Notes: generated by a model not told the origin, from the letters alone. A DNA stretch of 64,000 nt from Flavicella sediminum (GCF_006381105.1 NZ_VDET01000002.1:1029578-1093577), one strand, 5' to 3'. Shown: positions 43,579 through 53,472, counted from the stretch's first letter. Program-made: numbers and translations.

Positions 43579-46173
43579 ATGAAAAAAATTATTTTCACAT
43601 TTATTTGTACATTTCTTTACTTCAATAGCAATGCACAAACCGAAATTAGGGGGACTGTAAAAGACGACAGTAACATGCCTATTCCGCAGGCAAATATCTT
43701 TATAAATGGAAGCACGTCAGGAACTACAACTGACTTTGATGGAAATTTCAGTTTCACTACAAATTTGGAAGGAACGCAAACCTTGCAAACTTCCTATGTA
43801 GGTTATGAAACTAAAAATCAAACCGTAAACTTAAATGGCACGACCATAAAACTAAATATCATTTTAAATGAAGGAGCCAATGCTTTGGATGAAATTGTGT
43901 TAACAGGTACTTCTACAAGAAGATCTCAAAAAGAAACACCGCTTTCAATAACATCGTTTGGCGCCAAACAATTAACAAAAATAAGCACAAGCAGTCAGGC
44001 CGATATTTTACGAAGTGTTCCCGGTATTACCGCTGAAGGTGGTGGTGGTGAAGTTGCTTCCAATATTTTTGTGAGAGGTTTGCCTTCTGGAGGACAATAC
44101 CAATTCAACCCTTTACAAATTGATGGGATGCCTGTATTGAGTACTTTCGGATTGAACTCTTCAGCACATGATGTTTATTTCAGAAATGACATTGGAATGA
44201 AAAGCTTGGAATTTGTCCGTGGAGGATCTTCCATCTTATATGGCGTTGGTTCTGTTGCCGGAATTATTAACTATACAAGTGCTACCGGTAGTTCTGAGCA
44301 AAAAAACATTTTAAAAACTGAATTTGGATCTAACTCAAGATTTAAAACCGACTTCTTAACTAGCGGTCCTTTAGGAGGAAAAGATTCGAATACTTTTTAT
44401 GCTTTATCAGGATTTTATAGATACGACCAAGGACCTATAAAAACAGGTTTGGATACGGAAGGTTTTCAATTAAGAGGAAACATCAAACAAATTACTAAAA
44501 ATGGTTCTATAACTGTTTCTGCACAATATATCGATGACAAAGTACAATTCTACTTACCATATGCCTTAGAAGGAGGTACTCGTAACAGACCTACAGGAAA
44601 TAACGGAAACAAAATCTACACGCTACAAACGGCTGCGGCTTCCGACATTTCTTATGCAACTCCTAACGGAATCTACAACTCTCCTATTGAAGATGGTGTA
44701 GTTACCAATGGTGGTTATATTTTAACCAACTTCAAACATAATTTTTCTGACGATCTAAAATTAGACGCCAAAGTACGTTACTCAAAATACAAACATCAAT
44801 TTAACTTATTTTTAGACGGTAGTGGACTTAGCGGTGCTAAAGTGGTAGAAACACAAGCAGAATATTTAGCAGCAAGAGGCTTAGCTTCTGGAAATTTCAC
44901 ATCCTTAAACGGACAAGCTTTACCTGCTGATGCTTTGCTATTTGAAAACAGAATTCTTGATAGAGATAGACCTTTAACTGAATTGATGGGAGATTTTAAA
45001 ATCACGAAAACTGCCGGACAACACAATATTACTTTAGGTACTTTTATGTCAAGATCTAAGGCCGGAGATTTTAATGTCATTACCAATTACTTAAGTGAAT
45101 ATAACGACAGACCTGAATTGGTAGATGTTTCTGGATATACTGTAAACGGTGTTACGAACAGAGGAGCTTCTTACACAAACAGAAATATAAATAGTAACAA
45201 AATTGCCGTTTTTATTGCTGACGAAATAAAATTAGACCGTTGGAATTTAGATTTTGGTGTTCGTTACGAAAGAGCTTCTGGAGATATTGAATTTGAAGGA
45301 AACGATGTTTACACTGTAGACAATACCGGAATTGAAAATTTAGACAATGTAAAATGGGGAAATGGAGCTTGGACAAGAGGTCATGTTTCTGCCGATGATT
45401 TTGCTGTTGCCGCTGCTGCTTTGTACAAAGTAAATGACAATTTAAGTACCTATGGAAACTTCTCTAAAGGTTATTTCTTTCCTGAATTAAGAGGAACTAG
45501 TTTTAACGCACTTGGCCAACCTGCTTCTTATGACACAGAAACAATTATTCAAGGGGAATTAGGTGTAAAATATGGAAAAGAGAAATTCTCTGGAACGGCT
45601 GCCTTGTATTCTGTGAATTTAACAGACAGACGCTCGGTTAGTTTTGTAAATGATGGATCAGGAGGAGTTATTGAAGAAGTAGATACACAAGATACTCGCA
45701 CCTTTGGTATTGAAACTACATGGAAATACAGATTTACAGATAGTTTTGATTTTTCTGGTTCACTTACTTACCAAGATCATGAAATCACAAAATCTGAAAG
45801 TAACCCAGAATTTGAAGGAAACGAATTACGAAGACAACCAAATTTAGTTTCTTCATTGTCTCTTAATTATGACGATAGCGCTTTTGATGGTAGCTTGGTA
45901 TACAATTACACAGGAGAAAAATTCTCTAACGATTCTAATTCAATTGTATTAGATGCCATTGGCGTAACCAACTTTAACCTAGGATATACTTTTTCTGCAG
46001 GTGAAAATGGTGAAACTGTTAGAATTGGGACACAAGTCTACAATGTATTCAATTCAGAAGGAATTACAGAAGGTTCTCCAAGACTAAACAACGGTCAAAC
46101 AGAAGAAGAATTTTTTGTAGGAAGACCTGTATTACCTACCCGAGTATTCTTAAACGCAACTTTCAACTTCTAA
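43579..46173 (+). CDS. TonB-dependent receptor without SusD partner
   Basis: This 864-residue outer-membrane protein has a signal peptide (to SNAQ) and a carboxypeptidase-regulatory-like domain (about 23-105, TSGTTTDFDGNFSF). Next come a plug (about 115-235, FVRGLPSGGQYQFNPLQIDG) and a barrel ending in VFLNATFNF. The plug segment EFVRGGSSILYGVGSVAGIINY is of the FecA/siderophore-receptor type rather than SusC. No SusD follows. Its position at the head of the glycosylglycerate operon, next to the LacI operator, suggests it imports the small glycoside itself. Confidence 0.92.
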   Translation: MKKIIFTFICTFLYFNSNAQTEIRGTVKDDSNMPIPQANIFINGSTSGTTTDFDGNFSFTTNLEGTQTLQTSYVGYETKNQTVNLNGTTIKLNIILNEGANALDEIVLTGTSTRRSQKETPLSITSFGAKQLTKISTSSQADILRSVPGITAEGGGGEVASNIFVRGLPSGGQYQFNPLQIDGMPVLSTFGLNSSAHDVYFRNDIGMKSLEFVRGGSSILYGVGSVAGIINYTSATGSSEQKNILKTEFGSNSRFKTDFLTSGPLGGKDSNTFYALSGFYRYDQGPIKTGLDTEGFQLRGNIKQITKNGSITVSAQYIDDKVQFYLPYALEGGTRNRPTGNNGNKIYTLQTAAASDISYATPNGIYNSPIEDGVVTNGGYILTNFKHNFSDDLKLDAKVRYSKYKHQFNLFLDGSGLSGAKVVETQAEYLAARGLASGNFTSLNGQALPADALLFENRILDRDRPLTELMGDFKITKTAGQHNITLGTFMSRSKAGDFNVITNYLSEYNDRPELVDVSGYTVNGVTNRGASYTNRNINSNKIAVFIADEIKLDRWNLDFGVRYERASGDIEFEGNDVYTVDNTGIENLDNVKWGNGAWTRGHVSADDFAVAAAALYKVNDNLSTYGNFSKGYFFPELRGTSFNALGQPASYDTETIIQGELGVKYGKEKFSGTAALYSVNLTDRRSVSFVNDGSGGVIEEVDTQDTRTFGIETTWKYRFTDSFDFSGSLTYQDHEITKSESNPEFEGNELRRQPNLVSSLSLNYDDSAFDGSLVYNYTGEKFSNDSNSIVLDAIGVTNFNLGYTFSAGENGETVRIGTQVYNVFNSEGITEGSPRLNNGQTEEEFFVGRPVLPTRVFLNATFNF

Positions 46174-46204
46174 AAAAATAAAAGTTAAGATTGGTTTTAA
46201 ATCC

Positions 46205-46244
46205 GCTCATCACTTGCAAAAATCCCCCTTTTGCAGTGGTGAGC
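46205..46244 (+). promoter_or_regulatory. Intercistronic hairpin between TonB receptor and GH63 genes
   Basis: GCTCATCACTTGCAAAA (46205-46221) pairs with TTTTGCAGTGGTGAGC (46229-46244), with one bulge and one G-U pair and a C-rich loop. No T run follows. It ends 15 bases before the next ATG and is probably an mRNA processing or stabilising stem that sets different expression for receptor and enzyme. Confidence 0.65.
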
Positions 46245-46259
46245 TTTAAAAAACATAGT

Positions 46260-47564
46260 ATGGAAAATTTAGAAAAAAAAGCACAAAACGTATTAGTACA
46301 AAATTGGAAAGACGGTTTCAGTATTCCTTGTGCTAAATTATACCCTTTTCAATGGAAATGGGACTCTGGCTTTATTGCCATTGGTTTTGCTCATTTTGAT
46401 ATGGACAAAGCAGAAAAAGAAATAGAAACCTTGCTAAACGCACAATGGTCAAACGGATTTATACCGCACATAGTTTTTCATACAGAAAGTGATACTTATT
46501 TTCCTGGACCCGACTTTCACAGAGCCGACTTGCATCCAAATGCTTCCAAAGAATACAAATCAACAGGAATGACACAACCTCCTGTTACCGGCTTTGTATT
46601 GGAGGAAATGTACAAAATCAGTAAAGATAAAAAGCGTTCTTTGGCTTTTATAGAATCTGTTATTGACAAAGTATATGACAATCACAGCTATTTTTACAGA
46701 GAAAGAGATCCGAAAAATGAAGGCTTGGTATATATCTATCACAACTGGGAATCGGGTACTGACAATTCTCCTCTTTGGGATGATATATGGGCAACAATGA
46801 ATCCGCCTGTGTACACTTTTGAAAGAAGAGACATCAAACATGTAGATCCAGCTGAAAGACCAACACAGAGAGAATACGACCACTATTTACATATTATCGA
46901 TATTGCAAAAAAACACAATTATAACGATGCTAAAATTGCAGAATTATCTCCGTTTTTAGTGCAAGATCCTTTGTTCAATTCTATGTTGATCAAATCAAAT
47001 GAAAGTCTGATCAACTTGTACAAACTTATAGATAGTTCTTCTGAGAAAATAAAACAACTAGAAGCTTGGCAAGAAAAAAGTATCGCTAATTTCAATGCCA
47101 AATTATTTGACGAAGAACTTGGAGCTTATATTCATTATGATTTAAGAAATGAAGTTCCCTTAAAACATTTGTCTTCTTCATCATTTGCACCTATCTATGC
47201 AAATATTCCAGACAAAGAAAGAACTGCTATTTTGGTAAAAAACATGCTTGAAGTTTTCGGAAAAGAAGAACATTATTTATGTGCCTCTTTTGACCCAAGA
47301 AGTAATCGATTCAATCCTAAAAAATATTGGAGAGGTCCTGTTTGGATAAATTTAAACTGGATTCTTATCAAAGGACTTCAACAATACGGCTACCATGATG
47401 TTGCCGAACGCATAAAAAAAGACAGCTTAGAAATTGTAGAGAAAAACGGTTTTTATGAGTATTTTAATCCCATTAAAAAAGTGCATTTAGAAGAAAATGC
47501 AGGCTATGGAGGAAATGATTTCTCTTGGACTGCCGCACTTACAATTGACTTGTTAAACGACTAA
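46260..47564 (+). CDS. GH63-type glucosyl-/mannosylglycerate hydrolase
   Basis: This 434-residue protein has no signal peptide, hence cytoplasmic. The ATG giving MENLEKKAQNVL is used; the longer TTG-initiated frame crosses a hairpin. It is an (alpha/alpha)6 barrel of the GH63 MGH-like group. PFQWKWDSGFIAIGFAHFD is the substrate-loop motif near residue 25. NWESGTDNSPLWDD holds the likely general acid Asp168. LEENAGYGGNDFSWTAAL holds the likely base Glu411 or Glu412. Members of this size hydrolyse mannosylglycerate or glucosylglycerate to hexose and glycerate. The glycerate kinase in the same operon strongly supports that reaction. Another alpha-glucosidase or trehalase-like activity remains possible. 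Confidence 0.82.
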   Translation: MENLEKKAQNVLVQNWKDGFSIPCAKLYPFQWKWDSGFIAIGFAHFDMDKAEKEIETLLNAQWSNGFIPHIVFHTESDTYFPGPDFHRADLHPNASKEYKSTGMTQPPVTGFVLEEMYKISKDKKRSLAFIESVIDKVYDNHSYFYRERDPKNEGLVYIYHNWESGTDNSPLWDDIWATMNPPVYTFERRDIKHVDPAERPTQREYDHYLHIIDIAKKHNYNDAKIAELSPFLVQDPLFNSMLIKSNESLINLYKLIDSSSEKIKQLEAWQEKSIANFNAKLFDEELGAYIHYDLRNEVPLKHLSSSSFAPIYANIPDKERTAILVKNMLEVFGKEEHYLCASFDPRSNRFNPKKYWRGPVWINLNWILIKGLQQYGYHDVAERIKKDSLEIVEKNGFYEYFNPIKKVHLEENAGYGGNDFSWTAALTIDLLND

Positions 47565-47574
47565 AACTAAAATT

Positions 47575-49221
47575 ATGAATTGGCTAGACTATAGTATTAT
47601 ATTGGTATACATTATTTTCTTTTTGGGAATGGGTTTTTTCTTCAAAGAGAATAAAAATTCTGACGATTATTTCTTAGGTGGAAAAAGCTTAGGTTGGTTT
47701 CCTTTAAGTTTATCTACTATGGCCACACAGCTTTCGGCTATTAGTTTTATATCTGCCCCTGCTTTTGTAGGACTTAAATTAGGAGGAGGAATGAAATGGC
47801 TATCATTTGAATTTGCCGTTCCTTTAGCCATGATTTTTATAATGGTGGTTATTGTACCTCCCCTATTCAGATCTGGTGTTGTAAGTATTTACGAATTTGT
47901 AGAAAAAAGGTTTAGCACATCTACAAGATTAATTCTAAGTATCGTTTTTCAAATAAGTCGCGCCTTAGGTACTGGTGTTATGGTATACACCATTGCCATT
48001 ATTTTACAAGCTGTATTGGACATTGATTTTGTATACACCATCTTAATTATTAGTATTATTACCATTATTTATTCTTGGCAAGGTGGAATGAAAGCCGTTG
48101 TTTGGGGAGATGCCATTCAAATGATTATTTTATTTGCAGGACTGCTCATCTGTTTGTATTTCGGTTGGAATTTATTACAAGAACACGGTGGGTTGGCCAA
48201 CGGTTTTGACCCAGAAAGACTAAAGGTAATTGACCATAATTTAGGCTTAGGAGAAGGAAATGAATACGGACTTTTACCCATGATTATAGGGGGCTTCTTT
48301 TTATATGTTTCCTATTATGGCTGCGACCAAACACAAGCTCAAAGACTATTGTCGGCCAAAAATGAAAAAACAATTAGAACCCTACTTTTAGCCAATGGAT
48401 TGTTACGATTCCCAGTCGTATTAATTTATTGTACTATGGGACTTATTATGGGAGCTTTGATAAGCCTAGCACCTGATTTTTTAGAAGACATTTCTTTAGC
48501 AACACAAAAATATTTTCCAGAAGAATTCGCTACGCATGGAATTAAAGCCGACTTGATGGTGCCTATTTTTATTCTTAAATATTTGCCACATGGATTGATC
48601 GGGATTTTAATGGTTGGAATACTTTCTGCTGCTATGTCTTCCTTAAGTTCTACCGTTAATTCTTTATCCGCCGTTACTGTTGAAGATTTTTTTAATAGAG
48701 GGCCTAAAAAATTAACCACTGAAAAATACATGATGATTTCAAAAGCATCTGTAGTATTTTGGGGCTTGGTTTGTATTGCAAGTGCCTTTCTTTTTGGAGG
48801 AAGTAAAAGTGCAGTTATTGAAATAATTAACGCCATAGGGTCAGTATTTTATGGTCCTGTTTTAGTTACTTTCTTATTGGCTTTCTTTTCAAAAAAAGTA
48901 AATCATATTGGAATGAATGCAGGTATTATTTCTGCAGTATTGATCAACTTGATGTTTTCAAAAACAATACAAGAATTATTTCATATTGATTTAGGCATAC
49001 ATGTTTTCTGGATTTGGTTGAACTTTACAGGAGTAATCATGGCACTTGTCATTGCATACCTTGTAAGTTACTTTACAAAAAACACCGCTGCAAAAACAAT
49101 AACCGGTTTCGAGTTCAATCTTAAAAAAGAAGACTTTATGATAAAAGAAGTTTATATTTTACTTGCCTTTTTTGTCGTTATTCTAACACTTAGTTATTTT
49201 ATACCCGCCATTTTCGGATAA
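47575..49221 (+). CDS. Sodium:solute symporter (SSS family)
   Basis: This 548-residue inner-membrane protein has about 13-14 helices. SSS-family landmarks are clear: DYFLGGKSLGWFPLSLSTMA near residue 30, ATQLSAISFISAPAF, SWQGGMKAVVWGDAIQM and the sodium-site helix GILSAAMSSLSSTVNSLSAV. It should bring a small sugar-like or organic-acid solute into the cytoplasm with Na+. Lying 10 bases after the hydrolase and 11 before the glycerate kinase, its substrate is most likely the intact glycosylglycerate. Confidence 0.92.
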   Translation: MNWLDYSIILVYIIFFLGMGFFFKENKNSDDYFLGGKSLGWFPLSLSTMATQLSAISFISAPAFVGLKLGGGMKWLSFEFAVPLAMIFIMVVIVPPLFRSGVVSIYEFVEKRFSTSTRLILSIVFQISRALGTGVMVYTIAIILQAVLDIDFVYTILIISIITIIYSWQGGMKAVVWGDAIQMIILFAGLLICLYFGWNLLQEHGGLANGFDPERLKVIDHNLGLGEGNEYGLLPMIIGGFFLYVSYYGCDQTQAQRLLSAKNEKTIRTLLLANGLLRFPVVLIYCTMGLIMGALISLAPDFLEDISLATQKYFPEEFATHGIKADLMVPIFILKYLPHGLIGILMVGILSAAMSSLSSTVNSLSAVTVEDFFNRGPKKLTTEKYMMISKASVVFWGLVCIASAFLFGGSKSAVIEIINAIGSVFYGPVLVTFLLAFFSKKVNHIGMNAGIISAVLINLMFSKTIQELFHIDLGIHVFWIWLNFTGVIMALVIAYLVSYFTKNTAAKTITGFEFNLKKEDFMIKEVYILLAFFVVILTLSYFIPAIFG

Positions 49222-49232
49222 AAACTCAACTT

Positions 49233-50366
49233 ATGAAATTTGTAATTGCACCCGATAAATACAAAGGATCCTTAACAGGTATTGAATTTTGCAATGCTGT
49301 AGAAGAAGGTATACAAAAAGTTTTTCCAAAGGCTTCTATTGTCAAACTTCCTTTAGCAGATGGTGGAGATGGTACTATTGATGCTTTGCTTTATAGTCTT
49401 AAAGGTGAAAAAATATCAGTAACAGTAAACAATCCTGTTTTTAAACCTGTTAGCGCTACTTATTTATATGTAGCAGCCACCCAAACAGCAATTATTGAAA
49501 TGGCAGAAGCTTCTGGCTTAAAACTAGTAAAGGGTACTGACGTAAATTGCATGCACAGTTCCAGCAAAGGAACCGGAGAGCTTATTATGGATGCTCTTAA
49601 AAAAGGAGCCAAAAACATCATTTTAGGAATTGGAGGGAGTGCAACCAATGACGCTGGAATTGGAATGGCCACAGCACTAGGCTATCGATTTTTGGACAAA
49701 AATGGACAAGAATTACTTCCAATAGGAAAGAATTTGCAATTTATTGACAAAATAGATGCTACCCAGACTTCACCTCTTTTAAACAACATAAATGTACAAG
49801 TTGCCTGTGACGTAACCAATCCACTTTATGGAAAAAACGGAGCTGCTTTTGTATACGCAAAACAAAAGGGAGCTTCATCAGAAGAAATTCAACTATTAGA
49901 CAATGGACTTGCCCTTTTTTCAAACATATTACAAAAACATTTCAACATATATTGCCAAGAAATACCTGGCGCCGGAGCAGCCGGAGGTTTGGGAGCAGGT
50001 GCTATTACTTTTTTAAAGGGTGAGTTAACCTCTGGAATAGAATTGATCAAAAACATCACACAATTTGACACAATTATTCATAAAGCAGATTGGATTGTTA
50101 CAGGTGAAGGTCAGTTGGATGAACAAACGCTATCCGGAAAAACAATACAGGGAGTACTGACCTCTGCTAGCAGACAAAACATTCCTGTAGCTGCTTTTTG
50201 TGGCTCTGTAGCGCTTTCAATCAGCACACAAGAACAATTAGGCTTGCGCTATGTTTGTTCTATTACAAAAGGAATTACAAACCTAGAAACAGCTATGAAA
50301 CAATCCTATCAAAATTTAGTTTTTAGTACTTATAACTTTTGCAAAATTTTAAAGACTAGCGCCTAA
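49233..50366 (+). CDS. Glycerate 2-kinase (GarK/GlxK family)
   Basis: This 377-residue protein has the class I glycerate kinase signature throughout: MKFVIAPDKYKGSLTG, LPLADGGDGTIDALL, ILGIGGSATNDAGIGMATAL, VACDVTNPLYGKNGAA, GAGAAGGLGAGA and VTGEGQLDEQTLSGKT. It phosphorylates D-glycerate to 2-phosphoglycerate, which enters lower glycolysis. It is the last gene of the LacI-controlled operon. Together with the GH63 enzyme it identifies glycerate as the aglycone. garK and glxK cannot be told apart from sequence alone. Confidence 0.95.
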   Translation: MKFVIAPDKYKGSLTGIEFCNAVEEGIQKVFPKASIVKLPLADGGDGTIDALLYSLKGEKISVTVNNPVFKPVSATYLYVAATQTAIIEMAEASGLKLVKGTDVNCMHSSSKGTGELIMDALKKGAKNIILGIGGSATNDAGIGMATALGYRFLDKNGQELLPIGKNLQFIDKIDATQTSPLLNNINVQVACDVTNPLYGKNGAAFVYAKQKGASSEEIQLLDNGLALFSNILQKHFNIYCQEIPGAGAAGGLGAGAITFLKGELTSGIELIKNITQFDTIIHKADWIVTGEGQLDEQTLSGKTIQGVLTSASRQNIPVAAFCGSVALSISTQEQLGLRYVCSITKGITNLETAMKQSYQNLVFSTYNFCKILKTSA

Positions 50367-50436
50367 ATTGTTCACATTGACTTAAAATACTTCTGCCAGA
50401 GATTTGTTATTTTTGAGAAACTCAAAACCACAAATC

Positions 50437-51228
50437 ATGAAATTAAAACTCTACCAGATTGATGCATTTACGAATACAATATTTTCAGGAAATCCCGCTG
50501 CAGTTTGCGTTTTAGACAAATGGTTGGATGAAAAACTGATGCAAAACATCGCTGCTGAAAACAATCTTTCTGAGACGGTATTTGTAGTCAAAAATAACTC
50601 GAATTATGAGATAAGATGGTTTACACCTACGGTAGAAATTGATTTATGCGGTCATGCCACATTAGCTGCTGCTTATGTGTTGTTTCTCTATTTCGGAATT
50701 GATGCCTATGAAATTGTTTTTCATTCTGCTAGAAGTGGTTATTTACCCGTAAGAAAAGAGCCCAATGATTATTTTACATTGAATTTCCCTACAGATGTTC
50801 TTCTTGAAAATAAATCTGTTGCTACTGAATTAGCAAATGCTCTTGGTTGTAAACCCTTAGAAACTTATAGGGGCACATCCAACTTTATGGTGGTTCTTTC
50901 TTCTCAAAAAGAACTAGAAATTTTGTCGCCAAATATGTTAGCACTTTCTAAAATTGACGCTTTAGGAGTCATTGTTACTGCTAAAGGTGATACTGTAGAT
51001 TTTGTATCGCGTTTCTTTGCGCCACAATCGGGGATTAATGAAGATCCAGTAACAGGTTCAGCGCACACAAGTTTGATTCCTTATTGGAGTAAAAAGTTAA
51101 ACAAAACCAAGCTTCAGGCAAAACAACTTTCACAAAGAACAGGAGATTTAACCTGTACCTATCTTGGAGATCGAGTAGAAATATCTGGACAAGCAGTTTT
51201 GTACATGGTAGGAAAAATACGACTTTAA
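50437..51228 (+). CDS. PhzF-family isomerase-like protein
   Basis: This 263-residue protein uses the ATG giving MKLKLYQIDAFTNTIF; an upstream TTG frame lacks similarity. PhzF landmarks are FSGNPAAVCVLDKW, the catalytic-Glu segment NNLSETVFVV, DLCGHATLAAAYVLF and EDPVTGSAHTSL. The family has a diaminopimelate-epimerase fold. Its members act as isomerases on diverse small molecules; no phenazine genes are nearby, so the role is unknown. It follows the glycerate kinase by 70 bases and may read through from that operon. Confidence 0.88.
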   Translation: MKLKLYQIDAFTNTIFSGNPAAVCVLDKWLDEKLMQNIAAENNLSETVFVVKNNSNYEIRWFTPTVEIDLCGHATLAAAYVLFLYFGIDAYEIVFHSARSGYLPVRKEPNDYFTLNFPTDVLLENKSVATELANALGCKPLETYRGTSNFMVVLSSQKELEILSPNMLALSKIDALGVIVTAKGDTVDFVSRFFAPQSGINEDPVTGSAHTSLIPYWSKKLNKTKLQAKQLSQRTGDLTCTYLGDRVEISGQAVLYMVGKIRL

Positions 51229-51239
51229 ACAAATAAAAA

Positions 51240-51265
51240 AAAGCCGACTTAATAAAGTCGGCTTT
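51240..51265. terminator. Bidirectional terminator between phzF-like gene and sufD
   Basis: Arms AAAGCCGACTT (51240-51250) and AAGTCGGCTTT (51255-51265) pair exactly around AATA. A run of eight or more A precedes the stem on the plus strand, giving a T run for minus-strand transcripts from the suf operon. Confidence 0.9.
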
Positions 51266-51288
51266 CTAATATTTTAAATATTTATTTC

Positions 51289-52611
51289 TTACAAATCGAA
51301 TCCGATTTTTACATCTAGTTTCTTTGCAATAATTGCATTTATTTTTGTTTTCAATTCTGCAATTTTCACATTTTTTAAGGCATCGTTTGAAAAAGCATAC
51401 ATCAACAATGCTTTGGCTTCTTTTTTAGGAATACCTCTTTGTTGCATGTAAAACAAAGCACTTTCATCTAGCTGTCCAATTGTACAACCATGAGAACATT
51501 TTACATCATCAGCAAAAATTTCTAACTGCGGTTTAGAGTTTACAGAAGCTTTAGCACCAACAATTACATTGTTATTTTGTTGGTAAGCATTTATTCTTTG
51601 CGCCGCTTGTTCTACAATTACTTTACCGTTAAAAACTCCGGTAGAGCTATCGTCATAAATTCCTTTATACATTTCATGAGACTCACAATCTGGTGCTTTA
51701 TGTCTCACCAAAGTATGATTGTCTACATGTTGTTTTCCATTTAAAATAGAAATTCCATTCATATGAGAAACACAGTGTGCACCATTTTGATAGAACTCTA
51801 AATTGTTACGAGTTAATTTACCACCAAAAGAAAAAGTATGAACAGAAGCCACACTATCTCTTTGTTGAGAAACATAAGTACCATCAATTAAAGAAGCTGT
51901 TTCTACATCATTTTGCATTTTGTAAAAATCTACAATCCCCCTCTTATTCACGAAAATCTCCGTAACTGAATTTGTTAGCGTAGTGTTTGACGTCAGACTT
52001 TGATGACGTTCAAATATTTGTACATGTGCGTTTTCACCAACAATGACCAAATTTCTTGGTTGAATCAAAATTTCTTGTTCTGTACCTGTAGAAAAATTGA
52101 TGATTTGAATTGGTTTTGGCACTACCTTATTCTTAGGAATATTGATAAAAGCACCTTCGTTAGAAAAAGCCGTATTCAAATCAGAAAGGCTATTGTTATC
52201 TTTTGCCAATTTGTTAAAATAAGCATCAATAACCATTTTGTATTTCGGCTTATTTAAGGCTGAAGACATGACACAAACATCTATACCGTCATGAGTAGTT
52301 TCAGACATATACGAACTGAACTTTCCATCAATAAAAACCAAATTATAACAATCAGTTTCATTCAGAAAATATTTCTTCACATCGTTATAAGCCAAAGATT
52401 CTTCAGTTTTAGGAAACACATTATAGTCGTGTTTTAAAATTGAATTCAAGCTTGTATATTTCCACTCCTCATCTTTTCTAGTAGGAAAACCTTTGTTTTC
52501 AAAATCACTAAAAGCCTTTGATCGAATATTGTGGACATTAGAATCTGTGTCTATATCTACTTTATTTTCAAAAGCCAAAAAAGAGGATACTAATTTTTCT
52601 TTTAATTCCAT
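51289..52611 (-). CDS. sufD: Fe-S cluster assembly scaffold protein SufD
   Basis: This 440-residue protein of the SufB/SufD family has the N-terminal helical segment FPTRKDEEWKYTSLNSIL typical of SufD. The beta-helix core contains SHEMYKGIYDDSSTGVFNGKV and ends in DDVKCSHGCTIGQLDESALFY. It partners SufB and SufC in the SufBC2D scaffold. It is last in the minus-strand suf operon: no sufS or sufE follows, and a terminator closes the operon. Confidence 0.96.
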   Translation of the reverse strand: MELKEKLVSSFLAFENKVDIDTDSNVHNIRSKAFSDFENKGFPTRKDEEWKYTSLNSILKHDYNVFPKTEESLAYNDVKKYFLNETDCYNLVFIDGKFSSYMSETTHDGIDVCVMSSALNKPKYKMVIDAYFNKLAKDNNSLSDLNTAFSNEGAFINIPKNKVVPKPIQIINFSTGTEQEILIQPRNLVIVGENAHVQIFERHQSLTSNTTLTNSVTEIFVNKRGIVDFYKMQNDVETASLIDGTYVSQQRDSVASVHTFSFGGKLTRNNLEFYQNGAHCVSHMNGISILNGKQHVDNHTLVRHKAPDCESHEMYKGIYDDSSTGVFNGKVIVEQAAQRINAYQQNNNVIVGAKASVNSKPQLEIFADDVKCSHGCTIGQLDESALFYMQQRGIPKKEAKALLMYAFSNDALKNVKIAELKTKINAIIAKKLDVKIGFDL

Positions 52612-52685
52612 TTTTCTTCAAGTTTAAAGCCGAAAGTTCACCATCAAAAGTCCGAAGAAGTTTGACAAAACTAACCACTCAAAAT

Positions 52686-53438
52686 TTATGCATTCAACTC
52701 TTCCTTTATCCAATCGTAACCTTTTTCTTCTAGTTCTAAAGCCAAATCTTTAGTCCCAGATTTCACGATTTTTCCATCATACAATACGTGAACAAAATCA
52801 GGAATGATATAATCTAACAAACGTTGGTAATGTGTAATTACAATTACGGCATTGTCTTTAGATTTTAATTTATTGACTCCGTTGGCAACAATACGCAAAG
52901 CATCAATATCCAAACCAGAATCTGTTTCATCCAAAATAGCCAATTTAGGCTCTAACATTGCCATTTGGAAAATTTCATTACGTTTTTTTTCACCACCAGA
53001 AAAACCTTCGTTTAAAGAACGTGATAAGAATTTACGGTCAATTTCCAACAATTCAGATTTTTCACGAATTTTCTTCAGCATTTCCTTCGCCGGCATTTCT
53101 TCTAAACCTTGAGCTTTTCTCGATTCATTGATAGACGATTTGATAAAGTTAGTTACCGTAACTCCTGGAATTTCTATCGGATATTGAAAAGATAAAAACA
53201 CACCAGCATGTGCTCTCTCTTCAGGAGCTAGCTCGCTAATATCTTCTCCATTCAATTCTATTGTACCCCCTGTTACTTCGTATTCTTCTTTACCAGCAAT
53301 TACATTTGCCAAGGTACTTTTACCAGCACCGTTTGGTCCCATAATGGCATGTACTTCACCTGCTTTTACTTCGATGTTCAATCCTTTTAGGATTTCCTTA
53401 TCGTCTATTCTAGCTTGTAGATTTTCTATTTTTAACAT
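52686..53438 (-). CDS. sufC: Fe-S cluster assembly ATPase SufC
   Basis: This 250-residue ABC-type ATPase has Walker A GPNGAGKSTLAN, a Q-loop, signature FSGGEKKRNEIFQ and Walker B LAILDETDSGLD. That last segment, with ETDSGLD, is the SufC-specific variant. It powers cluster assembly on SufB-SufD. It is separated from sufB by an 86-base gap that contains an inverted repeat. Confidence 0.97.
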   Translation of the reverse strand: MLKIENLQARIDDKEILKGLNIEVKAGEVHAIMGPNGAGKSTLANVIAGKEEYEVTGGTIELNGEDISELAPEERAHAGVFLSFQYPIEIPGVTVTNFIKSSINESRKAQGLEEMPAKEMLKKIREKSELLEIDRKFLSRSLNEGFSGGEKKRNEIFQMAMLEPKLAILDETDSGLDIDALRIVANGVNKLKSKDNAVIVITHYQRLLDYIIPDFVHVLYDGKIVKSGTKDLALELEEKGYDWIKEELNA

Positions 53439-53472
53439 CTTCTATATTGTTAATTTGTTTAATTGTGTAATC

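Noticed and set aside
48426-48836. 136-codon minus-strand ORF in the SSS symporter gene
   Set aside because: The longest antisense ORF in the window, but its hydrophobicity only mirrors the transmembrane helices of the symporter.
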